Notes under the pieces: generated by a model | Databases searched by the model: none | Seen by the model: only the letters and a program-made list of their open reading frames with translations | What the model was told of the DNA's origin: nothing | Shown here: positions 23,836-35,824 of the stretch, piece by piece | Layout of the letters: every line of letters starts with the position of its first letter | How positions within the stretch are numbered: the first letter of the stretch is position 1 | Position numbers and translations under genes: made by a program | NCBI GenBank assembly: GCA_963680875.1 | Contig: OY804579.1 | Coordinates: 51,226,036-51,290,035 of the forward strand | Reading direction: 5' to 3' | DNA: 64,000 bases | Source: Bathymodiolus brooksi | Lineage: Eukaryota > Mollusca > Bivalvia > Mytilida > Modiolidae

Positions 23836-25755
23836 TGTCAAAATCTTAAAGATGTCTGCATAGTTTTTTTCTACCGGCGGGAATCTATTTATAGATGGAA
23901 TGGAATTACATTTGGCCTCGTTTTGAACATATACAAACAGACGACAAGTAGAGAGTGTTTACATTTGGAACAAATCAATAACAACTGATTTTAACGACGT
24001 TTTCTTGTTTAATCATGTTGGACAATAATTTATCAGATTTCCACTGTTAATGTTTAATACAGCACTCCATAGACTGATTTTCGGAACTACCTCTGTACCA
24101 TAGGAATCTCCTTTTCTTGACCTATAAAATGGACGCTGTTGTGATTGCCGATTATAGACTCGTAAACATACTTTGGTTAAAAATAATGCATTGGATATGA
24201 AGGAAGGGATCTGCTGTAGTAATAAAAATAATATTTTCACTCGGGTATATAACCGTTTTTATTTATTTCTGGTAAAACATTAACTTCCGTGGTACCATAG
24301 AACCCCGGGCTACTGAATAAGTAATGGGTGTTATGTACACAGCTCTGGTTTCCTGTTTGCGGTACAACTAAATATCATACGCAACGAAAAGCAACGGTCT
24401 TCTTTTGCAAATTAAAAAAAATAATGTTTTCGATTCTTGGAACGTTTTATGGTTCACATGTATAGAAAGGGCTTTAAATGGATTTCTTGATATACAAGAT
24501 GCATGCACTGCTCCACAAATAATAAATAAGTGGTCCAGATCTTTGCATTTATTATAAGAATGCACATTACAGAGATGTCCATATTAATCTATAAATATCC
24601 TTTTATTGGTACAGTATGTTTGTTGAATTATATGTACACTTAGATGAAATCAAGTGGCTGTGATTTTGAAAGGATAAAGATTCATAGATAGACCCTTTAT
24701 CATGACATGCATATGGATAATACATGGTTCTAAACCCTATATTGTTAGGTGGAGTTTGGTTTATAATACATCGGTATTCTGTTTTTCACACTTTCATTTG
24801 GAGGGGGTGGGTGGGTATTCTGAGCCAAATGAAACTAACTTCATTTGAAAAAAACTCACATTTTGAGAAGATCCCTAATATCTACCAGAAAAAACATTAT
24901 CATGGTCACATGTCCCATCTATAGACAAAATAAATATACATAAGCTTATATAATGTTGTATTGACATAACAAAATAAATGATTAAATACAGAAAACGATA
25001 AATAATTAGCAGAATTAATTCAATGGAATGCAATGAAGATAAAAAAAAAAAAAAAGACCACCTGAGTAAATATTAACTTCTTAAAAGTCTTCCAAATTGC
25101 TCTGCAAGAAAAACTTCAGTACTGTATAAAAGTAAAATTAATCTATTTCCTATACTTCTAATTTATTTAAACATTATATTTGAGTGACTTTTTTTATTAT
25201 TTTTTTTTGTCTCTGATTAAAACTCAAAAAGTCATAAAACTATTGAATATGATTTTGCATTCATACTAAATAAAACCAACTAATCAGAACATTGTATCAA
25301 ATACATACTTTGTTTTGATTGGATGATTTTGTAGTATAAGTACAAAAATTGTTCTCTAATGTGTTATGATCGTGAGACCTTGTTTACCCTGTACTGAAAT
25401 AATGTATGCAACTATTACAACAGACATATGTGTCCATACATAAACAATAGGCAGATTTATATAACACAAAAACTAAATGTTTATATGTGTGTACATAAAA
25501 AATGGACGGATTTATATAACACAAAAGTATAATAATTATAATAAGGGTGTTTAAATTAGAACAAGACTAATGTTCACTGAAGATATGGATGTAGGTTTAT
25601 TAGTTTGGTTTATCATATTTCATTTGATTTTTTTATTGCTGCAAGAGGAACATGCAGTACTTACATACAATTTTATGAACAGAGATGAAATATCTACACT
25701 TGTAAATCGTAATTTGGAATGATTCTGTTTAACTACTGTGAATGTACAGCTAAAT
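23836..25755. other. Intergenic, no gene seen
   Basis: The stretch is AT-rich. A block with gtggtaccatagaacccc (near 24290) resembles, inverted, atggtaccaagggttctatg near 22475. I see nothing else. Confidence 0.4.
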
Positions 25756-25917
25756 CAGTCTAAACTGAACCCTAAAGAAACCAAAAAATCTGTCTAAATA
25801 AAATATTCTATCTAGTAATTCCCTCAGGTAAATTTAACCTGCCAAATACAAACACCTGCTTATTCTGAACTAAAAAAAACACATCTAGAACAAGATTGGT
25901 GTAGATAGGTTTCACTA
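25756..25917. mobile_element. Decayed copy of the ACAGTGAAAC element
   Basis: The blocks cagtctaaactgaaccctaa on the left and gtgtagataggtttcactat on the right match the element at 57005-57189 at reduced identity. Confidence 0.5.
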
Positions 25918-28020
25918 TACTCTATTTTTAGTTTGTATTCGATTGAACTGATTTCTGTATTTGTTTAAAATCGATAACCCAATAAACCCATAAATTAGTA
26001 GTAAACAGAAAAAGTTAAGGACAGAATTAGACAAGATCGTCAAATCTCTTTTGTTATTATAAATACAAACAGACATTTAAGTATAATAACAAAAAATATT
26101 GGCACATTGCCCTAGCCTAAAATCCTTTCATAGTAATAATTGTGTACACAAATAATCAAAGTTTCATTGTAAAAAGTTTTCCAATATGTAGTAATTAATC
26201 TTCACTGAAGTTACTTGCAAGGGGAAGTAGAAATATTATTTGAAGAAAAACAAGTGGTTCACGTGAGCCTGTTAATTAATTAATATACCTCTTTTTATGC
26301 CCCTCCCCAAGGAGTTTTACTTTGTTTGTACAAATCCGAATCTCTCCTTTCCAATGATCATATCTGCCCAGTTTTTTTCCATTTGGTTGAGCAGTTTTGC
26401 AACAGCAGATTAAAATGTGAAAAAAATGGATCAAGATGGACAACAGACAAAAGACTTCGGCCAAGGGAGGTTATAAAATAGTAACATTAAAAGTAGTTCA
26501 TAATTGTTACAAAAAATAAAATTGAACTTCTGATATACCCAACGATACTGTACAAAATGATCTACACATATATTTCCTGTAAAACCTTTAACCAAAACAA
26601 AATTGTCTTTTTTTTTTAAATTTAATGTTCTTTTATTATTTAAATACCCTATAAAATAGTCTGATTAAAAAGTAACAATGTATAAAATGAGAATAAGACA
26701 TATATTAATAGCAACTTTGTAAAATCACAGTCTTGCTTATAATCTACCAAAAATAAAACCACTCAAAATTATCAATATTTTCTCCCAAAAGCACCTTGCT
26801 TGGGAACTATTTTCCATTCCTATATCTTTGTATAACTATTTATCTAAATTAATTTATTGTCTAGATAATTACTACTAATGACAATATACTTATTTATTTT
26901 GGCCTTATGAGAAATATTTGAGCATGTATAAATATACATTTTATATACCGGTATCTGTATAAATATTTGATGTGATCTTAATACAAAAAAAAAAAGTTCT
27001 GTGTTATTAATTAAGTATAAAAACAATGATACTTTCCTGTAGATATTAAAAGCAATTATATATATTGAGTATCCATGGTAATACATAAATCTTACATTAT
27101 ATCATGAATCAATTCAGAAATTCAGCTTTTTTACAAACACAAACGCATTGACCTTGTAAATGAGGTTGTGACCAATCAGAAACTTTGTACCAGCCATTTT
27201 TGAATTACCCACAATGCAGTTGCATTTTTGAAATGGTTCATGCTCTTACATGCAGCTACCATTATCAGTTGTTCATATATTTCAAACATTGTTTACAAAT
27301 ACATGGAAAAAAGATCTATAATTCATCACCGTCTTTGAGCTAATAGACAAGGATTCATTAAGTTCAAAAATTAGTCCCATCAACCAAAGCGTTTAGACCT
27401 TTAAAATATCCAACTGTAAATCCTAAATTATCCATTCTGAAACTGAACATTTTGACAAGATGAATAAATTACTCTGCTTATATCATGTAGTACTAGTATT
27501 CTCCATTTTAAAGCTTTGATACATCAAATATCCAAATTTCATTTATTCCTTATCTTATCAAGAGCTTAAAATATTGCCATAAAATGTTGAACCTAAAACA
27601 AATGATGCATGGATATTAGGTGACTTTCTAATATGACGGCCTATATATTGTCAACCAGTATATGTCAGTATATATCTACCTTTAGCACCTGCGCACTCAA
27701 ATTATCGATTGGAAACAAAAAAACATAATTTAAAAAGTTTCTGTAATGAATAAAAGCCTACAAGGCCGTTTCCGTGAGGTCATACACAACAACTACACAT
27801 TATGTTACTTTGTTTACATGTATACACAAATATGCGATGAAAATGCACTCATCTGGGGTTTTCCCCGACGGATGTTCCGGCCACCTCCCACATGAAATTT
27901 TGACAACATAAACAACCAATATTCGTATTCATATGTGAAGGGGGCTAAACGGAACAGCCATTGTGTGGCAGATTCTAAGGTCGCCTAGGGTCATAAAAAT
28001 TACCGTATTTGTCATTAGAA
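25918..28020. other. Intergenic, no gene seen
   Basis: The sequence is AT-rich and I find no exon or clear repeat. A ccaatcagaaactt motif near 27173 resembles motifs in the palindrome-led elements. Confidence 0.4.
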
Positions 28021-28187
28021 AAGAAATAATGCATGGCAGTCGTAGATTTGTGTACATTTAACCATGGGTTGGACATTTATATTCGTATTTTATCCCTCGC
28101 TAGTGCTTGGGAAAAAATAATCGAATATAAATGGCCAACCCATGGTTAAATGAGCACAAATCTACGGCTGCCATGAATTATTTCTTA
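28021..28187. repeat. Palindrome of about 167 bases
   Basis: The arms run from aagaaataatgcatggcagt and inward through ttaaccatgggttgg; the complement ends at ccatgaattatttctt. The mismatches are few. It belongs with the palindromes at 9885, 16347, 35825 and 50318 by size and layout, though not by sequence. Confidence 0.8.
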
Positions 28188-28480
28188 AATATAATATACA
28201 CAGGTGTATAAATAATTGTACTCAAAGTATTACAAAATTGAAACATTTGACCCACATTGCATTAAACATACTCATTTCAGCATTTCTGACAAGAACAAAC
28301 TTTAACCAGAAAAAAATGAGTGTCTACGTTATACAATAAATGTGTTCAACATTAAAATGAGTCTAATTCCAAATTAAACAAGTCAAAATAAAGTTAAATA
28401 CCTTCCTGGTTGATTTTAGTCCCTTTACAGAAGCTATTGTTAGATTTTTGCCCCACTTTTCTTTTAATCAATAAAATGTA

Positions 28481-28664
28481 CTGTCAAACCTGTATATACT
28501 GGTAAAGGGCATATAAGGGAACCCGAAAATGTGCCCTTTATGAGCAGTTGTCCTTTATATACAGGTTAAAATTATATGCACTACTCATGAATGGGAAAAA
28601 TCAGGCTGTGAAAAATAGACAGTGATTTATTATATAGAGGTGCACTTAAAGACAGAATTGACCG
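28481..28664. mobile_element. MITE with CTGTCAAACC ends and TA duplication
   Basis: The left end is TA-CTGTCAAACCTGTATAT and the right end is AGAATTGACCG-TA. The same family, at nearly the same size, forms the outer element at 58582-60449. Confidence 0.65.
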
Positions 28665-29843
28665 TACATTGTCTCTTACAAAATATAGTTCAGTAAAAAT
28701 TTGTTCTATTCACTATACAAATTATTACCTCACATCCTATCTGTTAAAAACATGATTAAAAAAGCACTGATTCATTTTTTAACCATTAGCGGTACTAAGT
28801 AGCTTAAATCTACTTACATCATTTCAAACGTGCAAATAATTTAACAATATTAATAACAATTACGTATAACAAAGAAACAATAAATTGTCTACATAAAAAA
28901 CGCATCTTTGGCAAGTTTTCCTTTTTTGTGCATTATAAGCATAAGGCATAATAAGTCTCTGAAAAACTGTACCAACGTTGTCTATAGTTCTAAAGTTATA
29001 ACAAATCCTGGTGTATCATCAGGGTTCAGGACTTAGCTCATGTCTTATACTATCTAAGAATGATTCACCCATCCTATCCATCTTTTTATGTTGCTGATCA
29101 TATATTTTTCTTTTTTCCTGTAATATAAAAATGGACGTTTTTTTTACAATAAAAAAGGTCAATCACGAAGATAGATTTTCTTGCTTACAATTTTAGACTG
29201 AATTGAAGGTGTATAAAAGCATGTATTCTGAATTTTTGGTACATATAGGCTAGTGGAAATGCAGGTTATTTATTATTTGTCTGTATTGCTGTTGGAGATC
29301 CAAATATCCAGAGGGTAGGGTGGGGATCCCATTAACCGCTCCAAACCTGGAATTTCATCAGCATATGTAACCTTTTTTTTGTGTTCAGTGATTTGAGGTG
29401 AAAGGTACTTGTTCATCTTGTTGATATTGAAGGAATTGTTGACCATCACTGTTTAAATGTATGTTAAAAAACTGAAGCTCAATTGATAAAATATATGGAA
29501 TTGCTCTATATACTACACAGTAGAACACATCTATAGAGACCACTCCTTCTGCCACAAATTGCTCCACCCACACCACATAAAACATCCTTCATTTCTTAGA
29601 TACAGTCCTCATGATGAGCACCAGTCCTCTGGACCAAGACCAGTAAAACTTTGTTCGGACCAGTCATGTTTTCAGTTTTTATTTATATATTTAAGGATTG
29701 ATCGCAATTTTTGTTGGCACGTGACACCTTGAGAACGACGTCTATTTTTAGACTCTGTTCATTGACAAATAACCTCAACTTTTTAAACCAATCAAAACAC
29801 GTATAAAATGACATGTGACCCTAAAATTAATTTATATATGATA
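28665..29843. other. Intergenic, no gene seen
   Basis: No exon, repeat pair or RNA gene is recognised here. Confidence 0.4.
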
Positions 29844-30445
29844 GACTCAGATCGACGTCCAGTCTCTAATCGACATCCACTCCTCAAATCGTCGTCCACT
29901 GACGTCATTATCTCAAATCACGGTCCAATTTCAGGATATTCTCAAATCAGCGTCCTTTCCAAACTCTCATATCTATAGGCCCGTTTACACGATCAAAGCT
30001 TGCCATCAAAAATAATTGTAACGACAGTTTTGTTTTTTTAATCTGTTTTCTTAATCTGTTTTTTTTTTGGGTGTTTTTTTAAGCATTTTCCCATTCTTTA
30101 ATATTAAGGTTAGGGTTAGGGTTAGGGCTAAGGTTAGGTTTAGGGCTAGGGTTAGGGTTAATGTTAGGGTTAGGGATAGGGTTAAGGTTAGGGTTAGGGT
30201 TAAGGTCCGCTAAAGTAGAAGTACTCCTAAACACAATAGGATTTTATCTACAGTAACTATAAAATACCTAGGCATCATTGCTTCAAAAACATTTCTTAAC
30301 GGGTGTGACGTCAATTAAGTATACATCAGTGACATCATTGGACGTCGATTTGAGAAAGTGAAAAACAGCCATACACGTATATTTGAGAATTGGACGCCGA
30401 TTTGAGGATTGGACGTCGATTAGAGACTGGACGTCGATCTGAGTC
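29844..30445. mobile_element. Fold-back element with sub-repeated ends
   Basis: The left end gactcagatcgacgtccagt and the right end actggacgtcgatctgagtc are inverted. Each arm of about 110 bases is made of several short units of the type attggacgtcgatttgag. The interior holds TTAGGG-type repeats (30106-30206). There is no open frame of note. Confidence 0.8.
30106..30206. repeat. Interstitial telomere-type repeat (TTAGGG)n
   Basis: About seventeen hexamers of ttaggg and close variants (ctaggg, taaggt) lie head to tail. TTAGGG is the ancestral animal telomere repeat and is used by molluscs. Here it is internal and lies inside a fold-back element. Confidence 0.9.
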
Positions 30446-30597
30446 TTGCATATACATGTATATATATAATAAATTAAAGAATTTGATTCAGATCAGTAAA
30501 TTTAAATTTTCATTCCGAGGACTGTAGACACACTATTATAATATACAATTTTGTCAATAAGAAGTACTACTCCATAAAATAAAAGTGTAAGATGTAA

Positions 30598-30743
30598 TTC
30601 AGTAATCTCTCTCTTACAAGGCCACACCTGCTGCAATGAAAGTGGCCTTATAAAAGGGGTGGCCTCTCTTGAGTGTATAATATACTAGTATTTTACTATC
30701 TCAGTGCATCTGAAATCTGGTCAGATAAGAGGGGGACTAGTGT
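30598..30743. repeat. Dispersed repeat, CTCTTATAAG family
   Basis: It has ccttataaaaggggtggcct, tatttta and tgcatctgaaatctgg in the order seen at 53428-53594. Confidence 0.7.
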
Positions 30744-30845
30744 AATTCTAAATACAATGTACCGGTATACACTTTGACAAAAAATTAAAGAAAAATTCTT
30801 CTTGACATTTGTTACAATTTGTCGTTTGAAGGAAAATTAATTTGT

Positions 30846-31500
30846 AGTATCACAACAGTATCGCTCACCTTTCATTCTGCTTTGAGGAAACTTAATACAG
30901 AACCTCCCATAGGTGCTTCCCACCAAGTTTTGGTCATTTGGCTAAACAGTTACAAAGAAGAAGATATTCAGAAATCGATCAATCAGAAACAAGAATGGCC
31001 TGTGGCGGCCATGTTTATTGATGGATCGGAACTAAATGAGCAATCTTTATAGATGACCTTCCAATGATGCTTCCTACCAAGTTTCGATTCATTTGGCCAA
31101 GCGGTTTCAGAGGAGAAGATTTTTTAGAAATCAACCAATCAGAAACAAGAATTGCCTGTGGTGGGCATGTTTGTTAACGGTTTGGGACGAAATGAGCAAT
31201 CTTTATAGAGGACATGCCATAGATGCTTCCTACCAAGTTTCAGTTCATTTGGCCAAACGGTTTCAGAGGAGAAGATTTTAAAAAATCGGCCAATCAGAAA
31301 CAAGAATTGCTTATGGCGGCCATGTTTGTTAATGGATCGGGACAAAATGAGCAAACTTTAGAGATGACCTTCCATAGATGCTTCCTACCAAGTTTCACTT
31401 CATTTGGCTGAGGGGTTTTAGAGGAGAAGATTAAAATGTGAAAAGTTAACGGACAACGGATGCCAAAAGCTCACTTTGCCTTTGGCAAGGTGAGCTAAAA
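30846..31500 (-). repeat. AGCTCACCTTGCC-family repeat, minus orientation
   Basis: Read on the minus strand, it starts with ttagctcaccttgccaaagg, passes tccgttgtccgttaac and three to four monomers (markers near 31377, 31223, 31067, 30918), and ends at aaaggtgagcgat. It is the inverted counterpart of 5691-6663. It begins 12 bases past the stop codon of the minus-strand gene, so it probably forms that gene's 3' UTR. Confidence 0.8.
31014..31019 (-). promoter_or_regulatory. Candidate poly(A) signal of the PLAT/ankyrin gene
   Basis: AATAAA on the minus strand lies about 490 bases after the stop codon, inside the repeat. In sister monomers the same place reads aacaaac, so a small change created the hexamer. 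Confidence 0.35.
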
Positions 31501-31511
31501 ATAGGAAAATC

Positions 31512-31583
31512 TCAGACCTCTAAATCTTTTTGACTCAAGCGTGATTTTTCATCCTCCGAGTCGCTGTCTCCAGTTGCGAACTT
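31512..31583 (-). CDS. PLAT/ankyrin gene, last exon with stop
   Basis: This exon has 72 bases after tttattttcag. The peptide is KFATGDSDSEDEKSRLSQKD then LEV and TGA. Phase 0 matches the preceding exon. The long open frame reading through from 31721 is intron plus transposon end, not coding. Confidence 0.8.
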   Translation of the reverse strand, partial: KFATGDSDSEDEKSRLSQKDLEV

Positions 31584-31679
31584 CTGAAAATAAAGCATTC
31601 TGTATATGAAGAAAAAGCAGAAAAAATAGATCCACACAAGTATTAAACGAGCAAACAGAATTTGCCACACTAAGTCTAA

Positions 31680-32299
31680 ACCCCGGTATACACGATACAA
31701 GTTTTGCATCCAAGTCTCCATTCAAGAAAACTTGGATCAAGAAAACTTGAATTCAAGTTTGTGTATACACGATGCAAGAAATTTTGATGAATACACACAA
31801 GTTTTGGTGGGAGATACAACAAACAAAATGGCATTTCTGGGAGGAGAGGAGGGTGCTTCCCTTTGTATTGTATTATTATGTACAATTGTACTGCGAAGGA
31901 GATTAAGCTCCAAAAAGAGGTCAATATGGGCTCGTAAATGGCTTCGAAGGCGACGATGGGATGTATTTCTATGAAGTCTATTAGATCTTCAATCATTTCA
32001 CTAGTCCATGTAACTGTCTTTTTCCTGCATGTTGGAGTTTCCTCTTTACCCACCATCTTTGCACAACACATGTAGTTGTTATTATTTACATTCACAAATT
32101 GATGCTGATAAGGATTCTGTCTTCTGATTGGCCAATCTCCAACCAAGTTGAAAAAAAATAGGATGCATTTCTATTCCATCCAAGTCCGTTCAAGTTTTTT
32201 GATTCAAGTTTCTTGTATGGTATACACCATAAAAAAACTTGAATTCAAGAAACTTGAATGGAGACTTGGATGCAAAACTTGCATCGTGTATACCGGGCT
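31680..32299. mobile_element. Harbinger-like TIR element with TAA target duplication
   Basis: The left end ACCCCGGTATACACGATACA and the right end (complement AGCCCGGTATACACGATGCA) match for about 46 bases and are flanked by TAA on both sides (31677-31679, 32300-32302). Three-base TAA/TTA duplications fit PIF/Harbinger elements. The minus strand has an open stretch with TWTSEMIEDLIDFIEIHP, which is faintly like the MADF/Myb-type protein of Harbingers but is clearly degenerate. It sits in the last intron of the PLAT/ankyrin gene. Confidence 0.85.
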
Positions 32300-32302
32300 T
32301 AA

Positions 32303-33400
32303 TGTCAAGGTTATCCCCATTTTGACTCTTGTTAGAATATTGGTTATTTCAGAACTAATTAATTAAAGTTTTAAAATTATGCACTAACATTTGTATTCAA
32401 ACTTTGTATTTTTTTACTACTGGATGGAATATAAATTTTCCTCTCAATATCTAAAGAATCAATATTTTGAAGTTCATCTGTATGATAATAGAATTAAAAC
32501 TTGCTTTGAATGATTGTTTCAATTAGGTAGATTTTCTATATAATTTGACAGCAACTCCCAAAAATATATCCCTATAAAACACCCGGCATTACGGTCATAA
32601 AACTTTCAAGTACCATTTTTATATGTGTATTCCAAGATTTTCCAATCAGAACATGGTATTTATTCGATACAGTTTTTCAATTTGCCGTTTTCGTACTCAT
32701 ATTTGAAAGTTTTATGAATGTAAGGCCAGACCTTTCTGATATAGACTATCAAAAATAAGGTTTAATATTTATGAAATCCACTGTTTTGACTACCAACTAT
32801 ACAGGGCTGGATTTAGACATAGTGGGGCTAATAGGTTCTGGGAGCACCTACGATTTTGCATATGTAATTTTCAACTGTTTAGATGTCAAAAGTCAATCAT
32901 ATCATTGTGAATGTCAAAACAAATAAACAAATTTAGCTGCAGCAGCCAAAATAACAAAGACTGCATCACACTATTATATTGCAATATGGCATATATTAGG
33001 ACCCCACATTTATGAGTGCCTGTACCATGGCCCCTATAGGCCCATGCATAAATCAGGCCCTGCAACTATGGAAACTTTTAGTCTAACAAACTTGTCTATG
33101 TGCAAGAGTATTAAATACTGACTGATACATGTTAAATCTGTCGAATTTAAATCTAGCTAAATACAAGTCCTTCTATATACAAAAATGTATATACATATAC
33201 ATGTATAAAACAATTATAACTCAAAACTAATTAAAGGAGTAAATAATCAGCACAATAGAATAAAACAGATCATTGTGTAAACTGGAATATATAGTTTCTA
33301 AAAAGTAAAAAGGTTATATTAATTTAGGTTAAAATATATCAAGAATCTACTCAAGTGATTAAAAATTTCTAATTCATGTAAAAATAAAAATAAAAATTTC
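32303..33400. other. Last-intron sequence of the PLAT/ankyrin gene
   Basis: The stretch is AT-rich. I recognise no exon or repeat beyond scattered low complexity. Confidence 0.45.
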
Positions 33401-34173
33401 GGGTCTAGGACAAAAGCCCCCCAGACATAAGACCCCAGACAAAAGCCCCCGGACATAAGCCCCCAGACAAAAGCCCCCCTAGGACAAAAGCCTCCTGACA
33501 AAAAGTCCCCCAATAATGAATTGTACAAGTTATTTATATATTTGTATCTTTGCACACATTTTGGACTTATTGTACTTCTAGCTATTTATGGGTTAAAATT
33601 ATTTTTGAATACCATTTTTCATAATAAGCTATTATTGGAACTTGAAGATATCATAAACAACTGAAATATGTGTTTAAGAATTATAATAACCCTCATCAAA
33701 GAAAGTAAAAATAAAATAATAAAATTGTTTTTTCTTAAAAAAAAATCATTATAGTAGATCAAACAGGATGAGAAAATAACTCACTCATTACTTTTAATAA
33801 CTTCAAAGGTTATAAATGTAATAACAATTATTTATCAATAAAAACAATTCCTGATTAACTTTACCTGATTAATTTCAATTTAAACAATTAAACAGAGTTT
33901 TTTTTATTTACACTTTATAAATGACCATAACAATGAAAAAATATGTTTTTAAAATATTCTATTTTTTTGTATTAATTCCCTCACTCCTCCTTTTTTATAG
34001 GAGTGAATCTTTAAGATATCTTAAATATCAACATCAATATAATAAAATGTAATAAGATTCTATGATTATTTCATTATGGGGGGCTTTTTGTCGGGGGGCT
34101 TTTGTCTGGGAGGCTTTTGTCTGGGGGCTTATGTCCAGGGGGCTTTTGTCCGGGTAGCTTTTGTCCTGTTACC
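33401..34173. mobile_element. Fold-back element, GGCTTTTGTC sub-repeats, 9-bp target duplication
   Basis: Both ends are about 115 bases long and consist of six to seven short units of the type gacaaaagccccc (left) or gggggcttttgtc (right), inverted to each other. The direct repeat aaaaatttc flanks both sides (33392-33400 and 34174-34182). Nine-base duplications are typical of Mutator-like elements, but no transposase is present. Confidence 0.85.
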
Positions 34174-34280
34174 AAAAATTTCATTATTAAATTATTAAAT
34201 GAAATTTTCATGCAACTTAATTAAATGTTGATAATTGTCAACCAAGGATAACTCATGAAAGCTTTTCAGCTTCTTTTCAA

Positions 34281-34508
34281 TGGTGTCCTTTACAAAGTAG
34301 AAAAGTTGTTGAAGAAGCAGATGAAAATACAAGCGTAAGCTCTATTCTTAACATGATATTAAGTCTTGTTTCTAGCATAGACAAAAGACTACAAAGTGTT
34401 GAAAAATGTGTTGGAAAATTTGACGAAATAAAAAATGTTATAACCTCACTTACTAGCCGGGTAGTGTCGACCGAGAAAGATATCAATTTACAAAAAGTAC
34501 AAATCTAA
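34281..34508 (+). pseudogene. Coiled-coil fragment, possibly LINE ORF1-like
   Basis: A plus-strand open stretch of 75 codons ends at TAA (34506-34508) and has no ATG at its start. It reads VVEEADENTSVSSILNMILS, then VSSIDKRLQSVEKCVGKFDE and TSLTSRVVSTEKDINLQ. The heptad pattern (SIDKRLQSVE ... FDEIKNVITSLTSRV) is like the coiled coil at the start of LINE ORF1 or gag-like proteins of animal non-LTR elements. It is opposite in strand to the host gene and lacks splice context. Confidence 0.5.
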
Positions 34509-34966
34509 AAACGTACCAATTAATCATGCCAATTTCTTTCTTTATTATATAACAAAAATCAATGAACTAAAGAATTTGGCTTTTATTTACAAAATTCTAC
34601 AATAATAATGTGTTTTTTTTTATATTTGATTAACCTTTAAAAGGGATTCTAATTTTGTGTGAATTATAATGCAAAGCATGTGATTCATCTCCTGTTTATG
34701 TTTCAAACAATCCAATAAATTATTGTTTACAACATTTAGAGAACAGGGTTTCAAATCTGGCAGCATGTATAATCAAAATTCAAACATTTACACTACTCAG
34801 CTTGTTAAAGGGAGATAATTTAGTCAACAAAGACGATATGGCTTCCAATAGTAAGGGAAGATTTTTTAAACTGGTCAACAAAAATGACATGGTTTTCTAT
34901 AGTAAAGGGAGATAATTTGTTTGCACATAAACAACAGAATTATTTTAAATTTTTTTTAAAAGCTAC

Positions 34967-35021
34967 CTCATCATCTTTCCACATGTCCTTGGTTTCTTTA
35001 GGACTGGAATTCTCACCATTT
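34967..35021 (-). CDS. PLAT/ankyrin gene, penultimate exon
   Basis: This exon has 55 bases, with acceptor ttattgtag and donor GAG|gtagct. One base completes Arg, then NGENSSPKETKDMWKDDE. It was found by phase between the ankyrin exon and the last exon. Confidence 0.78.
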
Positions 35022-35824
35022 CTACAATAACAAACAACAAACGTGTCACAATACCAATACATAATGTGCCTGATAACCATGGTGATGCACAATAAATAGT
35101 TATCAAATTGTCTGGCGATTTTAAAGTGTCAATATGAAACACTTGTTTAATGTATATTATGACACAAATAAGGAATTTCTTTATTTTATTCTTGAAGTTG
35201 GTTCACTAAACTCAAAATATAATTATTACAAAGGTAATTTAAACATACATGTTCAAAAACTAATGGATCAGACAGAAGTTTTTCAACTTAATATCACACT
35301 TCTCTATATGTTTTTGAACAATAAAATATGCTTAAATCATCTTTGTAGAAATAATAGATCACTCAAAAACTGATTTATTTATCAGAAGGGATGGTCTCCC
35401 AAGACAGGATGGTCTGTCAATAAAGGTTTTACTGTGTATCATTATCCCAATCTTCCACAACCAATGAAAAAAGCGTTATTGACATTCATATTTAAAGATC
35501 AATAAAAAAAAATAAAGGAAAATTAAATCTACTTTTGGAAAGAAATACACCAAAAAAAAAGAAAGAAATGAATGATATTTGGATAGCATCCAATTTTTTT
35601 TTCTAGTGGAAAGAAATACACTAAAAAAAATTAAAGAAATTAATGAGATTTCGACAGAATCCTTTGGTAAAACTTTATTTTTCATTTCTACAAGCTTCCT
35701 CCTATGTTTGTGTTTCTGTACACCAGTAGTTTTTGTGTCATGTTTATTTTTCATTCCCTTTTGTAATACATTTTCTGGCAATAATTTAAAGTTTCAAACT
35801 AATGTAATTAAATTTCTTTATTAT

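Noticed and set aside
31584..31721. Apparent membrane-protein extension of the last PLAT/ankyrin exon (hydrophobic frame upstream of KFATGD)
   Set aside because: A good acceptor (tttattttcag) precedes KFATGD, the phase fits the exon at 34967-35021, and the upstream frame runs into a Harbinger-like element end. The hydrophobic stretch is translated polypyrimidine tract.
33319..33555. 78-codon open frame rich in Gly/Phe/Val on the minus strand
   Set aside because: It is the translated sub-repeats of the fold-back element's left end.
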